From Echeneis naucrates (taxonomy: Eukaryota; Chordata; Actinopteri; Carangiformes; Echeneidae): a stretch of 64,000 bases of DNA. The notes below the pieces were generated by a model. The model ran no database searches, had not been told where the DNA came from, and saw nothing but the letters and a program-made list of their open reading frames with translations. The stretch lies in assembly GCF_900963305.1 (NCBI RefSeq), contig NW_021780168.1, positions 124,001-188,000 of the forward strand. Direction: 5' to 3'. Both the position numbers and the translations under genes were made by a program. Below, one piece after another: positions 55,201 to 64,000 of this stretch (positions are counted from its first letter, which is position 1; the number at the start of each line of letters is the position of its first letter).

Positions 55201-58200
55201 AAATAACCAAACAGCAGAGTCAGCCAAACTTTATTTCTATCTCTGATTCTGCCACATATGAACTCCTGTATAACAATCTGAGCTCTGGCAGGTAAGTCCA
55301 CTCTAAAACCAGTCAGTCTGCAAACAAGCTGCAGAAGTTCTAGACAAAAAACCAAACTCATCATGAATGATATATTTGAAGAAACATGAACAGTCGAATG
55401 TGGAAATCATACATACCCTCCTATTATCCTTGGGGTCAATTTGACCACATTCAATGTTTATCATTCATAGCTGACTTTTTTTTTTTTTGCTTCGTATTTC
55501 ATGACTTTTCCAAATTTGATGGGTACAATTGATTAAGCATAAAATTATCATGAAGACATTTTTCAATGTGCTGAACATACATTGATATTCCTCTGGGGTC
55601 AATTTGCTGTCTATCCAAATTATTCCTCATTGTGCTGTGTATACTGCAGTTCTCTCTCTGTGTGTGTGTGCAGAAGGTTCAGCCCCGGGACAAATTTGGG
55701 GGGGGGGGGGATTTGCTGGACTCATTTGCATCAAAATACAAGTTCCCCATGAAATCCCACCACTGGCACATTTACATGGTCTGGCAGAGCATCATCCTGC
55801 TGGATCTGAAAATCTGTTTGATATTCAAACTAAATTGGTATTATGGCTGAAATTTCCTAAACTGAACCAATAGAGCCATGTTACATGTGGATGATTCTAT
55901 TCTATTGCAGAAGAAAGAAAAAATTTTCACATTATGCTGAACATTGTTCCAAAATGGTGCTGGAAGTGGAGACTAATGGAGAACCAAGAGAAAACACAAG
56001 TGGAGCATTTTAGGCCGAGTTGAATGTTGTTAATCTTGGGACAGTAATGCTGTCCTACACTGATCAGTTTAAATATCTTGGCCTGACGTTGGACCAACAC
56101 ATGACATTTAACCCAGCTGTCAGTGTTTTAGCTCAGTCAATACATAAATAAATAAATAAAACCACAGACTAAAATCTACATGTTAACATACAAATATTCA
56201 TTAATATATGATGTCCCCTTTCAAAAATACAAGATTGATGCTTGCAATTAAAATGTAACTTTTCAAATTAAGAGAAATCTGTTTTCCAAAGTTACTTTCA
56301 AACCATTTAACAGTTTAAATGTTAAAACCTGAAGAGGATTTTCCCTCATAAATATAAACCTGTCTGCAGGTCAGAGTCACCACAACTGTAACATCATATT
56401 AATCTGAGAGCAGAAATAAAACATGAGTCTGACCTCAGAGTCTCCAGTCTACAGTGAAGACTCTCCAGAAAACCACACAGATCCTTCAGGTCTGAATCCT
56501 GCAGGTTGTTGTGACTCAGGTCCAGTTCTCTGAGATGGGAGGGGTTGGACTTCAGAGCTGAGACCAGAGAAGAACAGCTGATCTCTGACAGACTGCAGCC
56601 CTCCAACCTGAGTAAAGAATAAAAGATGAAGATCAAATCATTAATAATCAATCAGAAATGTCCTCAATGATCTTTATGTTATTGTGGGTCGTCATCATGT
56701 CTCTGCACACATCATCCAAACAACAACAACACTCAAACTACAGCAGGTCCAGTCAGTGAACTGACCTCAGAGTCTCCAGTCCACAGTTTGGACTCTCCAG
56801 TCCAGCACACACCAGCTTCAGTCCTGAATCCTCTATGTGGTTTTGACTCAGGTCCAGGTCTCTCAGATGGGAGGGGTTGGACTTTAGAGCTGAGGCCACG
56901 ACATCACACTCAGTCTCTGAGAGTCCACAACCAACAAGTCTGTGATGACACATATTACACAATATGTCACTGACACAGGACACTACATATTCATCTAGAG
57001 GGTTTGAGGACTGAAGACGCCAAGACTTCCATTTCTGTCTCACACTGTCAGAGTTTCAATCCTTTTGTGAAGAGACAAAATGTGGTCAGTTGATTTTCCA
57101 TCAGGTCCTCAGTCTGTCAGGGACCTGATCCAGGTTTCTATCCTCCATGGGGACCATGAGGCCATGTGGACCTGAAAACATTTGAGTATCGACTGATTTG
57201 ATTTTCACTGACTTGAGCTCAGTGAACAGTGAAGCTGGTGAAGATGATCAGTCACTGATACCTGCTGATGTCATCAGTCTTTAGGATTTCCATTAGAAAC
57301 ACAACTAAGTGAATATTTTTCTCTGGCAGCATTTGAATCAGCTAAAAAAAAACAGCTGATAGTGAAACACCATCTGAATCAGATTGGATTTAAACACATC
57401 AGAAGGATTGATGAGAATGAGAGTGGACTCACCGAGCCTTCCTGCAGTTCCTCACAGCTGGGATCAGTCTCCGTTGTCCCTCCTCTGACGTGTTGTACTT
57501 CTTCAGGTCAAACTCATCCAGAACATCCTCTGACATCTGTAGCATGTAGGCCAGAGCTGAGCACTGGATCAGGGAGAGTTTCTTATCTGATCTGGTCTCT
57601 GACTTCAGGAACTCCTGGATCTCCTGATGAACTAAGTGATCGTTCATCTCCATCAGACAGTGGAAGATGTTGATGCTTCTGTCAGGAGAGATTTTCATCC
57701 AGCTCATCTTCTTCAGGTTGTTGATGGCTCTCTGGATGGTCTCTGGTTTGGTTTCTGTCTGACCCAGCAGACCTCCTAAGAGTCTCTGGTTGGGCTGCAG
57801 AGAGAGACCATGAAGGAAGCGGACAAACAGGTCCAGGTGACCATTTTTACTTTCAAAGGATTTCTCCAGGACTGCCATCAGAAAGTCCTCCAGGGCTGAA
57901 TCTTGCTGTTCTTTTCCCAGGAAGTTGTCTGGGACCTCCTTGTTCCTGTTGGTGTGACAGTGGAACATGTAGACTGCAGCCAGAAACTCCTGAACACTCA
58001 GATGAACAAAGCAGTAGACTGTTTTCTGGAAGATCACACTCTCTGCTTTGAAGATCTCAGTACAGAGTCCTGAGTACACCGAGGCCTCTGTGACATCAAG
58101 ACCACACTGCTCCAGGTCTTCTTGGTAGAACAGGATGTTCCCTTTCTCCAGATGTTCAAATGCCAGCCTCCCCAGCTTCAGAAGAACTTCCCTGTCAGCC

Positions 58201-59895
58201 TCCATCAGCTCCTGTGGACTTGTCTCATGTCCCTCATGGTACTTGATCCTCTTCCTCCTGGTCTGGACCAGCAGGAAGTGTGAGTACAGGTCAGTCATGG
58301 TCTGGGGCAGCTCTCCTTGCTGGTCTGTAGTCAACATGTGCTCCAGAACTGTAGCGATGATCCAGCAGAAAACTGGGACTTGACACATGATGTGAAGGCT
58401 TTTGGACTTCCTGACGTGTGAGATGATTCTGTTGGACAGCTCTTCATCCCTGGACCTCCTCCTGAAGTACTCCTCCTGCTGGGCGTCAGTGAAGCCTCGG
58501 ACTTCTGTTAGCCTGTCAACACATGAAGGAGGGATCTGACTGGCTGCTGCAGGTCTGGAAGTGATCCAGACCAGAGCCGAGGGAAGCAGATTCCCCTGGA
58601 TGAGGTTTGTCAGCAGCAGGTGGACCGATGACTCCTGTGTGACGTCAGACACAACCTCCCTGTTGGTGAAGTCCAGTGAAAGTCTGCTTTCATCCAGGCC
58701 GTCCAGGATGTACAGAACTTTACAGGCAGCCAGCTGCTCTGCTGTGACCTTCTGTAATGTTGGATGGAAAACATGAAGCAGCCTGAGAAGACTGTACTGC
58801 TGATCTCTGATCAGGTTCAGCTCCCTGAACGAAAGCAGAACCAGCAGACTGACATCCTGGTTCTCCAAGCCCTCTGCCCAGTCCAGACTGAACTTCTGCA
58901 CAGAGAAAGTTTTTCCAACTCCAGCAACGCCGTTGGTCAGAACCAGTCTGATGGGACTCTGCTGGTCAGGTGAGACTTTAAAGATGTGGTGACATTTGAT
59001 TGGAGCATCATGGAGGCTCTTCTTCTTAGAAGTTGTCTCCAGCTGCCTCACCTCATGTTGGGTATTAACCTCTTCACTCTGTCCCTCTGTGATGTAGAGC
59101 TCAGTGTAGATCCTGTTGAGGAGGGTTCCATTTCCTGTTCCTGTTCCTTCAGTCACATGTTGACATCTGGTCCTCAGACTGATCTTATGTTGATCTAAAG
59201 CCTCCTGTAGAACACGATCTGCTGACAGAGAAGAGACAACGTCAGACTGAAGACAGAGAGTCTGAGGATCTGATGGAAAACTAAAGACGTCAGTCAGAAG
59301 TTCAGTCTCACTCTGTTCAGGGCTGGTCTGCAGACCTGGTCTGGTTCTGGATCTTTGTCCACACTGGGGACAGGAGGAGTCTCCTGAAGAAGCAGACTGG
59401 TCCCAGTGTGAGGTGCAGCACTGTCTGCAGACCCAGTGTCCACAGCTGGTAGAGACTGGATCCTTCAGGACGTCCTGACACAGAGCACAGTGGGACAGAT
59501 GCTCCTCTTCAGAGACATGTCTTTTCCCCTTCCTGTCTCTGTGAAAACATTTCTTTATAACTGACTGATGTCATAAAATATTTGGGCAGAAAAAGACATC
59601 AGTAGTTTAGATAAAACCCAGAAGATCCATCTCAGTGTCTTCCTGTATTTGCAAGAATGATTCAGGATGATGAATATTAATCTATGAACAGGTTTTTATT
59701 CTCATCTTCACAGTCTCTTACTTTGTTTCTGAGGGTCCAGGTCCATTACTGAAGTCTGGAGGATTAAGTTCTTTGGACCAGTCAGACTTCAGAGACAGAC
59801 AGATTGATCCTGGAGACTCTGGTCTGGCCTCCTCTTCCTCATCACGGTCCATCATCTTCAGGACGGAGTTGGTCTGAGAGGGAAACACTTTCTGA
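45445..59895 (-). CDS. Right NLRC3-like NLR gene model (13 exons seen)
   Basis: Exons in order: N-terminal 59895-59722, RING 59538-59336, FISNA-NACHT 59218-57433, then ten LRR exons (56939-56766, 56607-56434, 54939-54763, 54302-54129, 53404-53231, 50761-50588, 49063-48887, 48294-48121, 46933-46760, 45618-45445). All LRR exons are 174 or 177 bases and phase 2 to 2, so each adds one ~58-residue pair of RI-type LRRs. No stop or frameshift was found in these exons. The start is probably ATGATG at 59855 or lies in an earlier exon. The terminal exon was not found. Such fish NLRs are cytosolic sensors. RING at the N-terminus suggests ubiquitin ligase activity, which is inference. Confidence 0.82.
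46343..46700 (-). mobile_element. hAT-like non-autonomous element, copy 1
   Basis: AT-rich segment with repeated GATTCAGAATCGATT motifs, shared with 47150-47830. It lies in the intron between LRR exons 9 and 10. Confidence 0.4.
46760..46933 (-). CDS. Right NLR LRR exon 9
   Basis: 174 bases, [20 protein letters not shown] then [20 protein letters not shown]. Confidence 0.82.
47150..47830. mobile_element. hAT-like element, longer copy 2
   Basis: As 46343-46700 but with an extra part reading [20 protein letters not shown] then FGF, the N-terminus of a BED/hAT-type protein, and an end rich in AATCGAATCGAATT. Confidence 0.5.
48121..48294 (-). CDS. Right NLR LRR exon 8
   Basis: 174 bases, [20 protein letters not shown] then [20 protein letters not shown]. 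Confidence 0.82.
48887..49063 (-). CDS. Right NLR LRR exon 7
   Basis: 177 bases, [20 protein letters not shown] then [20 protein letters not shown]. Confidence 0.82.
49517..49960 (+). mobile_element. LINE fragment with (TG)n, antisense to the gene
   Basis: [14 protein letters not shown], a (TG)n tract at 49632-49659, then [20 protein letters not shown] and [15 protein letters not shown] up to the stop after FYSSDL. Shares its downstream ~300 bp with 52550-52940. Confidence 0.65.
50588..50761 (-). CDS. Right NLR LRR exon 6
   Basis: 174 bases, [20 protein letters not shown] then [20 protein letters not shown]. Confidence 0.82.
51047..51590 (+). mobile_element. Possible piggyBac-like terminal part
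   Basis: Starts at TTAA (51045) with CCTCCTATTATCCTTCAGGT then CAATTTGACC, like piggyBac-type ends of fish elements that insert at TTAA. A TATA-like ATATATAAAAG lies at about 51499 with a short exon-like stretch after it. A shorter copy is at 55415-55600. No transposase seen. Confidence 0.35.
51690..52600 (+). mobile_element. LINE fragment, longest copy in the NLR region
   Basis: Encodes [16 protein letters not shown]-type then [14 protein letters not shown] (reverse-transcriptase core), [45 protein letters not shown], a (TG)n tract (52208-52252), and [20 protein letters not shown] to [14 protein letters not shown]. Several frame changes. It lies antisense in an NLR intron. Confidence 0.7.
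53231..53404 (-). CDS. Right NLR LRR exon 5
   Basis: 174 bases, [20 protein letters not shown] then [20 protein letters not shown]; acceptor TTATTCAG. Confidence 0.82.
54129..54302 (-). CDS. Right NLR LRR exon 4
   Basis: 174 bases, [40 protein letters not shown]; counterpart of 36105-36278. Confidence 0.82.
54763..54939 (-). CDS. Right NLR LRR exon 3
   Basis: 177 bases, [40 protein letters not shown]. Confidence 0.82.
55415..56140 (+). mobile_element. piggyBac-like end plus LINE fragment
   Basis: Shortened version of the 51047-52110 arrangement: CCTCCTATTATCCTTGGGGT CAATTTGACC, then the LINE segment from about 55690 ([20 protein letters not shown] to SVLAQS). It ends before the (TG)n part. 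Confidence 0.5.
56434..56607 (-). CDS. Right NLR LRR exon 2
   Basis: 174 bases, [40 protein letters not shown]. Confidence 0.82.
56766..56939 (-). CDS. Right NLR LRR exon 1
   Basis: 174 bases, [40 protein letters not shown]; near-identical to 35091-35264. Confidence 0.82.
57433..59218 (-). CDS. Right NLR FISNA-NACHT exon
   Basis: 1786 bases, fully open. Acceptor GTCAGCAG at 59219-59220 and donor GCTCG/GTGAGT at 57433/57432, both in phase with the neighbouring exons (phase 1 in, phase 2 out). Domain order: [15 protein letters not shown] leader, FISNA ([20 protein letters not shown]), NACHT ATPase with Walker [14 protein letters not shown] and Walker [18 protein letters not shown], sensor-type region [13 protein letters not shown], then helical/winged-helix regions ([18 protein letters not shown]) to AVRNCRKAR. 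The family oligomerises after ligand sensing; ligand unknown. This copy shows no defect. Confidence 0.92.
59336..59538 (-). CDS. Right NLR RING-finger exon
   Basis: 203 bases, phase 2 in and phase 1 out. The C3HC4 ligands are all present: CALC, then CGHWVCRQC, then CPQC in [15 protein letters not shown]. In the RING family this fold recruits E2 enzymes. Acceptor TTTTCACAG, donor CCAG/GTCTGC. Confidence 0.85.
59722..59895 (-). CDS. Right NLR N-terminal exon
   Basis: 174 bases between TCTGTCAG and GTAAGAG. Encodes [20 protein letters not shown] and [20 protein letters not shown]. One residue longer than the left copies. A decayed partial repeat (QTDSVLKMMDCVCLDLLG) lies upstream to about 60020, as in the left arm. 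Confidence 0.75.
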
Positions 59896-61011
59896 CTGAC
59901 AGAAGACAAAGAAGAAACAGGACAAACGGTTTGTTCCAAAGATACACACCCCAAAATACCAAGCAAATCCAAACACACACAGTCCATCATCTTCAGGACA
60001 GAATCAGTCTGAGAGGGAAACTGACAGAAGACCAGAATCTCTGTCACACACGAACACACACAGAAAAATAAAGTCTCGGTCAGGTTTGTTGGTTTCATTA
60101 TAGGTTTCATGTGTATTATCCAGCTCATCATTACATGGAGTCAAACTGTTGACGGGGATAACAGGAAGTACCTCATTTCACTGTGTGTCCTCATTATGTC
60201 TCAGTTTCTTTTTTGTGGACAGAGCTTCATTCAGACTCTTCTTCCTCCACAGTGGACAGAACACAAACTCAGCTGACGTCACTGATTATATCTGAACACG
60301 TCACTGCTTCAGTCAGACTGAGTCACCTGATTGGTTTGAGTTGACAGGTGGAGCTTTGAAACTTTGGAGCTCAGCCTGTTTAACTGTGTGTTACTAACAG
60401 CCATCACTTTTGTGAATTTCTGACTTTTCAAGAATGGTGCCATGAAGAAAGAGTTGCCAAGTGAGGGAATCTTTGAGTTGTTGCCATTAAATAATGAAAA
60501 ACATAGCTCTTTGTTTATTTAAATATAATAGTCACAGCGCAACATCATCCAGGGGTGCTTTTCATACTGACAGTAAATAAGAAGAATCTGAGATGAATAT
60601 TATGAGGGAAATAACAAGACAATGAAATACACATCTGCTGTGGAAAAATTACTAGTCCTGAATAAAAACACACCTCCAGTACACCAAGAAAAAAATAAAA
60701 GAAAAACTTCCAAAGTTGATCCAAACACAGTCTGAGCTCTCTGTGTAACACTGAATATGACTTACAGTAAAATCTGATTCCAGAGCAGCTCTTAACTTTC
60801 TGTATCAGGTAGATCCTTCATCCTTTGATACTATCAGACATTACGGTCTGTTCTCAGCTCAGCTGGAGTTTTTCTCCAAAGGTCAAAGTGAACTCTGACC
60901 TCCATGTCTCAGTGTCTCAGTGTTACAGAAGTCCACTGTGAGTCTTCGTCCCTCCACAGTCCACAGGGACAAACTGACAGTGAAATAATAATAATGTTAA
61001 CACTCACCGGC

Positions 61012-61110
61012 CTCAGCCTTCAGTTTCCCTGCTTCTGCTCCGACAGCTTCGAAATGGAGGCTGAACTCTGAACACTTCTCCTTTCAGCTGCTGCGGTTAC
61101 AGGAGGCATA
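61012..61110 (-). other. Possible 5' untranslated exon of the right NLR
   Basis: GC-rich stretch ending GGCTGAGGCCG/GTGAGTG, a strong donor on the minus strand about 1.1 kb upstream of the first coding exon. The start is unknown. Confidence 0.4.
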
Positions 61111-61230
61111 TAGCCCTGTGTGGGTGTGGGTGTGTGTGTGTGTGTTCTCTCTGTTGTGTGCTTACATCCTGTGTTGTTAGTGTAACTGTGACATATTTCA
61201 ATTTCCCTCCTTCATTTTTAAACATGTAAC

Positions 61231-61775
61231 AGCTAAAGTTACCAGACGTCCCAAAAAAAAAATCGGGACAGTCTCGAAATTAAAGCAGTTGTCCTAAATC
61301 CAGAATCTTGCCACAATCATCCCGAAAATCACACTAGAGTAGAGTCTGGAGTTATTTCCTGATAAAACATTACAAACTGATCTGATGGTTGAGTCCTCCT
61401 GCAGCCAGCTCCCTCCGATGATGAAAAGAGCGGAAGTCGCAGCCGCGAGAAGGAGTGATGAGACGTTGCAGTGCAGTCAGACAGTGTTGGAAAAGTTCCC
61501 TTTCTACATTAACTAGCTAATAGTTCAGTTTACAAGTTTTAAAATGAACTAGTTCAGATCATAGTTTATAATTTAGCATATATAATGAAGCAAGTTCAAT
61601 ACGTTTGGTTGCTGTTTTTTGTTTTTTTTTCTTTTTGATGACGTGGGCCTATTTGTTAGTACAGTCAGAAAGTTTGTATTAAATTATGTGCACAGTTTGT
61701 GAGTGAGCGGTCACTGTTCCGCTGTTTTTCTGACATGTCCCGAATTTTACCCATTCTGAATTGGTCACGCTAGTC
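61231..61775. mobile_element. Possible DNA-transposon remnant with weak inverted ends
   Basis: The left end CTAAAGTTACCAGACGTCCC resembles the reverse complement of the right end CTAGCGTGACCA and both are followed by CGGGACA. The interior has no open frame. Type unresolved. Confidence 0.35.
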
Positions 61776-61789
61776 CAGGGACGTTTCTA

Positions 61790-61990
61790 TCTTTGTGCGC
61801 ATGCGCTCATCCATTTGAAGCGAACGTGAGAGTGTTCATGCATCTGTGTAGCGTGGGAGATCAATGAAAGACAGGAAATGCCTTTGAGCTCTAGTGACTC
61901 ATCAGTGAAACATTCATTCATACACAAGGACATCACGGATATTGTTGGAATAGAAAATCGTATTTTTCTGTGTGTGCTCCTGAGAAAGAG
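61790..61990 (-). repeat. Dispersed TGACGTCA-family repeat, copy D
   Basis: Inverse copy of 1828-2052 with GCGCATGCGC at its outer end and CAGGAAATGCCTTTGA. The CRE-like centre has decayed to GTGACTCA. Confidence 0.65.
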
Positions 61991-62336
61991 GCTCGTGCTG
62001 CTTGAAGTGAATCAGCACAGCTTCTGTCAGGAACATCTGTTTGTTGCTGACAACATCTGGATTACAGATGACACATCAGACTGATATTATCTGTGTCATG
62101 GTGTTCAGAGATTTCAGCAGCTCACATCCAACACAGAGACAGGCCAAAGCACCTGCTGGCCTTCGTGGTTAAGCAACAGAGTTCCATCACTCATGAACAA
62201 GACCTGAGATACGTGAACTCCTTCACTTGGGACAAGGACTCATTCCCCACCTGCAGCAGAAACCACCATACTTTCTGTTAACAGAAGAATGCACTGAGCG
62301 ATTGTGTCACAGAGACATGATGAGCAGAGTGAAGCC

Positions 62337-62392
62337 CTGCTGGGTTTGAATGCAGGATGTCCTGTTTACAAGCAGCTCAGCATCAGTGCTGC
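62337..62392 (-). pseudogene. tRNA-Thr fragment
   Basis: CTTGTAAACAGGACATCCTG then CATTCAAACCCAGCAGGGC, flanked by TGATGCTGAGCTGC as in the copies at 7469 and 10810. Confidence 0.65.
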
Positions 62393-62568
62393 CAGTTTCT
62401 CTGTGGTCTGTCTCTGAAACCACATCTGTGTCGGTGAACTCTTGTGCTCCTCACAGTTGTGTGTCATTTCCTCAACGGTTTGAAGTGATGTGTGAATCTG
62501 AAGCGCTGCTGCCTTTTGTGACGTCACTACCACAAAGGCTAAAAGTCCGATCAGGAAGTGTGTCCCTC

Positions 62569-62799
62569 GCCGGGTGCGGTGGCGCGCGCCTGTAATCCAA
62601 GTTCCCGGGAGGCTGAGGCTGGAGGAGCGTTTGAGCTCAGGAGCTCTGGGCTGCAGCGGACTATGTCGATCGGGTGTCCGCACTAAGTTCGGTATCGATA
62701 TGGTGCTCCGGGGGGAGCCCGGGATCACCAGGTCGTCTAAGGAGGAGACGAATAGACGCTGTAGTTCAGCCTGAGTAAGACAGCGGGACCCAGTCTTTA
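62569..62799 (+). ncRNA. 7SL (SRP) RNA copy lacking helix 8
   Basis: Starts GCCGGGTGCGGTGGCGCGCG with the Alu domain (CTGTAATCC, GGAGGCTGAGGCTGGAGGAG), then helix 5, the S-domain landmark GATCGGGTGTCCGCACTAAG, helix 6 with its GGAG loop (SRP19 site), and the 3' Alu-side strand GACAGCGGGACCCAGTCTTT. Compared with the ~300-base vertebrate RNA, about 65-70 bases are absent between AAGGAGGAGAC and GAATAG, removing helix 8 (the SRP54-binding GGAA loop). Probably a pseudogene. Confidence 0.85.
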
Positions 62800-63125
62800 T
62801 GCTGCCACTATACACACAACACGACCTCATCCTTTATTTTCACTGAAATCCTCCACAAACTGAAGGACTCTCCACCTGGAGCAGAGGACCAGACATCAAC
62901 AAAATCTGACTTCATTCATTTTAACATTAGAAAAAAGCTGCAGCTGCCACCAGATCAGGAATTTAAAATGAACAGATTAAAGTAGAATTCATATGTGTTT
63001 TATATTTTACTAACTGTAGCAGTGAGCAATAAAGGCATAAACAACAAAATAAAGGAATATTATGTTGTTGGATGACAATTGTGATGTGCAAAACCATGGA
63101 CACTATCAACATTTCCTCCTTCCAG
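62800..63125. other. No gene seen
   Basis: AT-rich; only chance frames. Confidence 0.3.
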
Positions 63126-63197
63126 GGCTTGTTGGTGTACAGATATGATTCTCGCTCAGGGTGCAAGAGTTCCCAGTTTCAAATCCTGGACAAGCCC
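63126..63197 (+). pseudogene. tRNA-Pro(AGG) degenerate
   Basis: GGCTTGT/ACAAGCC acceptor and anticodon arm CTCGCTCAGGGTGCAAG (AGG) remain, but the D-arm (TGTACAGATATGA) and T-arm (CCCAGTTTCAAATCCTGG) have drifted. Confidence 0.7.
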
Positions 63198-63559
63198 CTC
63201 GTATGACATTTTGAATGAATTTGCTTTAACTCTTTATGAATGTCTTCTTCTATGACAGATACAGTTTTCCAGCCCATTAATGTTGTTCACCCCTCTCCCC
63301 TCGTTTATCGTTGTTCTTTATTGCTCAATCATTTCTGACAAGGATTAATTTTCAAGTCCCACCTGCCCCCCAAAAAATGCCAATGAAATACACCAACCTT
63401 ACAATTTTCAAATGTAATGAAGTAACATCAAGTAACATGATGTTCTATCTGTCATCAACTTAAGTGGTCCGTGTCATAAAGTTTTTTATCTGTTCTGATG
63501 ACGTTTGGAAATGTCGGATTATTGTTTATCACTTGTTAGGATCCCCGTTAGCTGTCACT
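63198..63559. other. No gene recognised
   Basis: Nothing beyond short frames. Confidence 0.3.
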
Positions 63560-63650
63560 GAGGCAGCAGCTACTCTTCCTGGGGTCCAAATGAAAATACA
63601 CATCTGCAGTCAAACAGGTTCAGGTAGATGCAGAGTCCTACATTAAAACA
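63560..63650 (+). repeat. Short dispersed repeat (see 5325)
   Basis: Near-identical to 5325-5395 on the same strand. Confidence 0.75.
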
Positions 63651-63731
63651 AACCACAACAACAACCTCAACTGCAGTATACACATTACACTTCCATCACC
63701 AGATCCTCTGTATATACATGTATGTCAGAGT

Positions 63732-63805
63732 GGTTCTGTGGCTTAGCTGGTCAAAGTGTCTGTCTAGTATACAAGAGGTCCTTGGTTCAAGTCCCAGCAG
63801 TGCAT
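63732..63805 (+). tRNA. tRNA-Thr (AGT), slightly degenerate
   Basis: TGTGGCTTAGCTGGTCAAAG, anticodon loop CTAGTAT (AGT), T-arm TTGGTTCAAGTCCCAG. The first acceptor pair is lost (G-A) and the anticodon stem is weakened. The upstream flank (ATCCTCTGTATATACATGTA) matches that of the minus-strand tRNA-Thr at 13612, showing a shared duplicated locus. Confidence 0.6.
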
Positions 63806-64000
63806 TGCTTTAGAATGTGACACATTGTTGATATAACAAGCTGGCACCTGAACCTTTTCTTGCCTGGACAAGCACTGAGCGAGGTGCCGTATTCCACCCT
63901 GAACAGTAAATGTTTCAGCTGTGTGCTGTACCTATGATACTTACATTGAGGTAACTCATCTGTACATGTGAGCCATGAAAGCCAGCACGTACTTTGGCCT

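Larger units (their letters stand above)
48887..60475 (-). repeat. Right arm of the NLR inverted duplication
   Basis: Counterpart of 31065-39540. It lacks the hAT and Tc1-like insertions, but carries extra tandem exon/intron units, so it is longer. Confidence 0.8.

Noticed and set aside
62366-62830. 154-codon minus-strand frame
   Set aside because: Overlaps the 7SL copy and a tRNA-Thr fragment; an accidental frame in GC-rich RNA sequence.
1-64000. LTR retrovirus, Polinton or other virus-like element
   Set aside because: No LTR pair, protease/integrase motif, capsid or envelope signature was recognised anywhere in the window.

Overview
The window looks like a teleost fish chromosome, probably a spiny-rayed (percomorph-type) species. 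The evidence is a FISNA-NACHT NLR family with RI-type LRR exons found in fish, a fish-type C2H2 zinc-finger gene with a short N-terminal helical exon, fish-type Tc1, hAT and LINE remnants, and vertebrate U2, 7SL and tRNA sequences. The mix of NLRs, zinc fingers, tRNAs and snRNA resembles the NLR/zinc-finger/Pol III-rich heterochromatic arm known from zebrafish chromosome 4. That resemblance is from memory, not from a search.

Layout. 1-302: endonuclease part of a LINE running off the window. 1046-1233: a full-length U2 snRNA gene. 2.6-4.6 kb (minus): a two-exon zinc-finger gene whose last finger is cut by a stop, bracketed by a ~400 bp direct repeat. 5.5-29.5 kb: a block with no convincing protein gene but about 14 near-complete tRNA genes (Cys, Ala, Ile with intron, Thr, Arg, Pro, Lys, Phe-like, Glu, Tyr with intron, Gly) and more than 20 tRNA fragments. 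These sit among low-copy repeats, including about 15 copies of a degenerate sequence unit. The block is bracketed by an inverted ~350 bp repeat (5479-5828 / 29178-29527).

31-61 kb: two NLR genes of the NLRC3-like type in convergent (tail-to-tail) orientation, forming a large inverted duplication. The right copy (minus strand) has an open N-terminal exon, a RING exon, a 1.8 kb FISNA-NACHT exon and ten LRR exons. The left copy (plus strand) has a frameshifted RING exon and one nonsense codon in the NACHT exon and is a pseudogene as read. LINE copies lie antisense in corresponding introns of both arms. A hAT element (8-bp near-perfect target duplication) and a Tc1-like element (TA duplication) lie only beyond the left copy.

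61.2-64 kb: Pol III-type DNA resumes, with a 7SL (SRP) RNA copy lacking the helix 8 segment, tRNA-Pro and tRNA-Thr copies, and repeats shared with the first 30 kb. The NLR pair is therefore embedded in the tRNA-rich repeat landscape. No LTR retrovirus, Polinton, CRISPR or rRNA gene was recognised.
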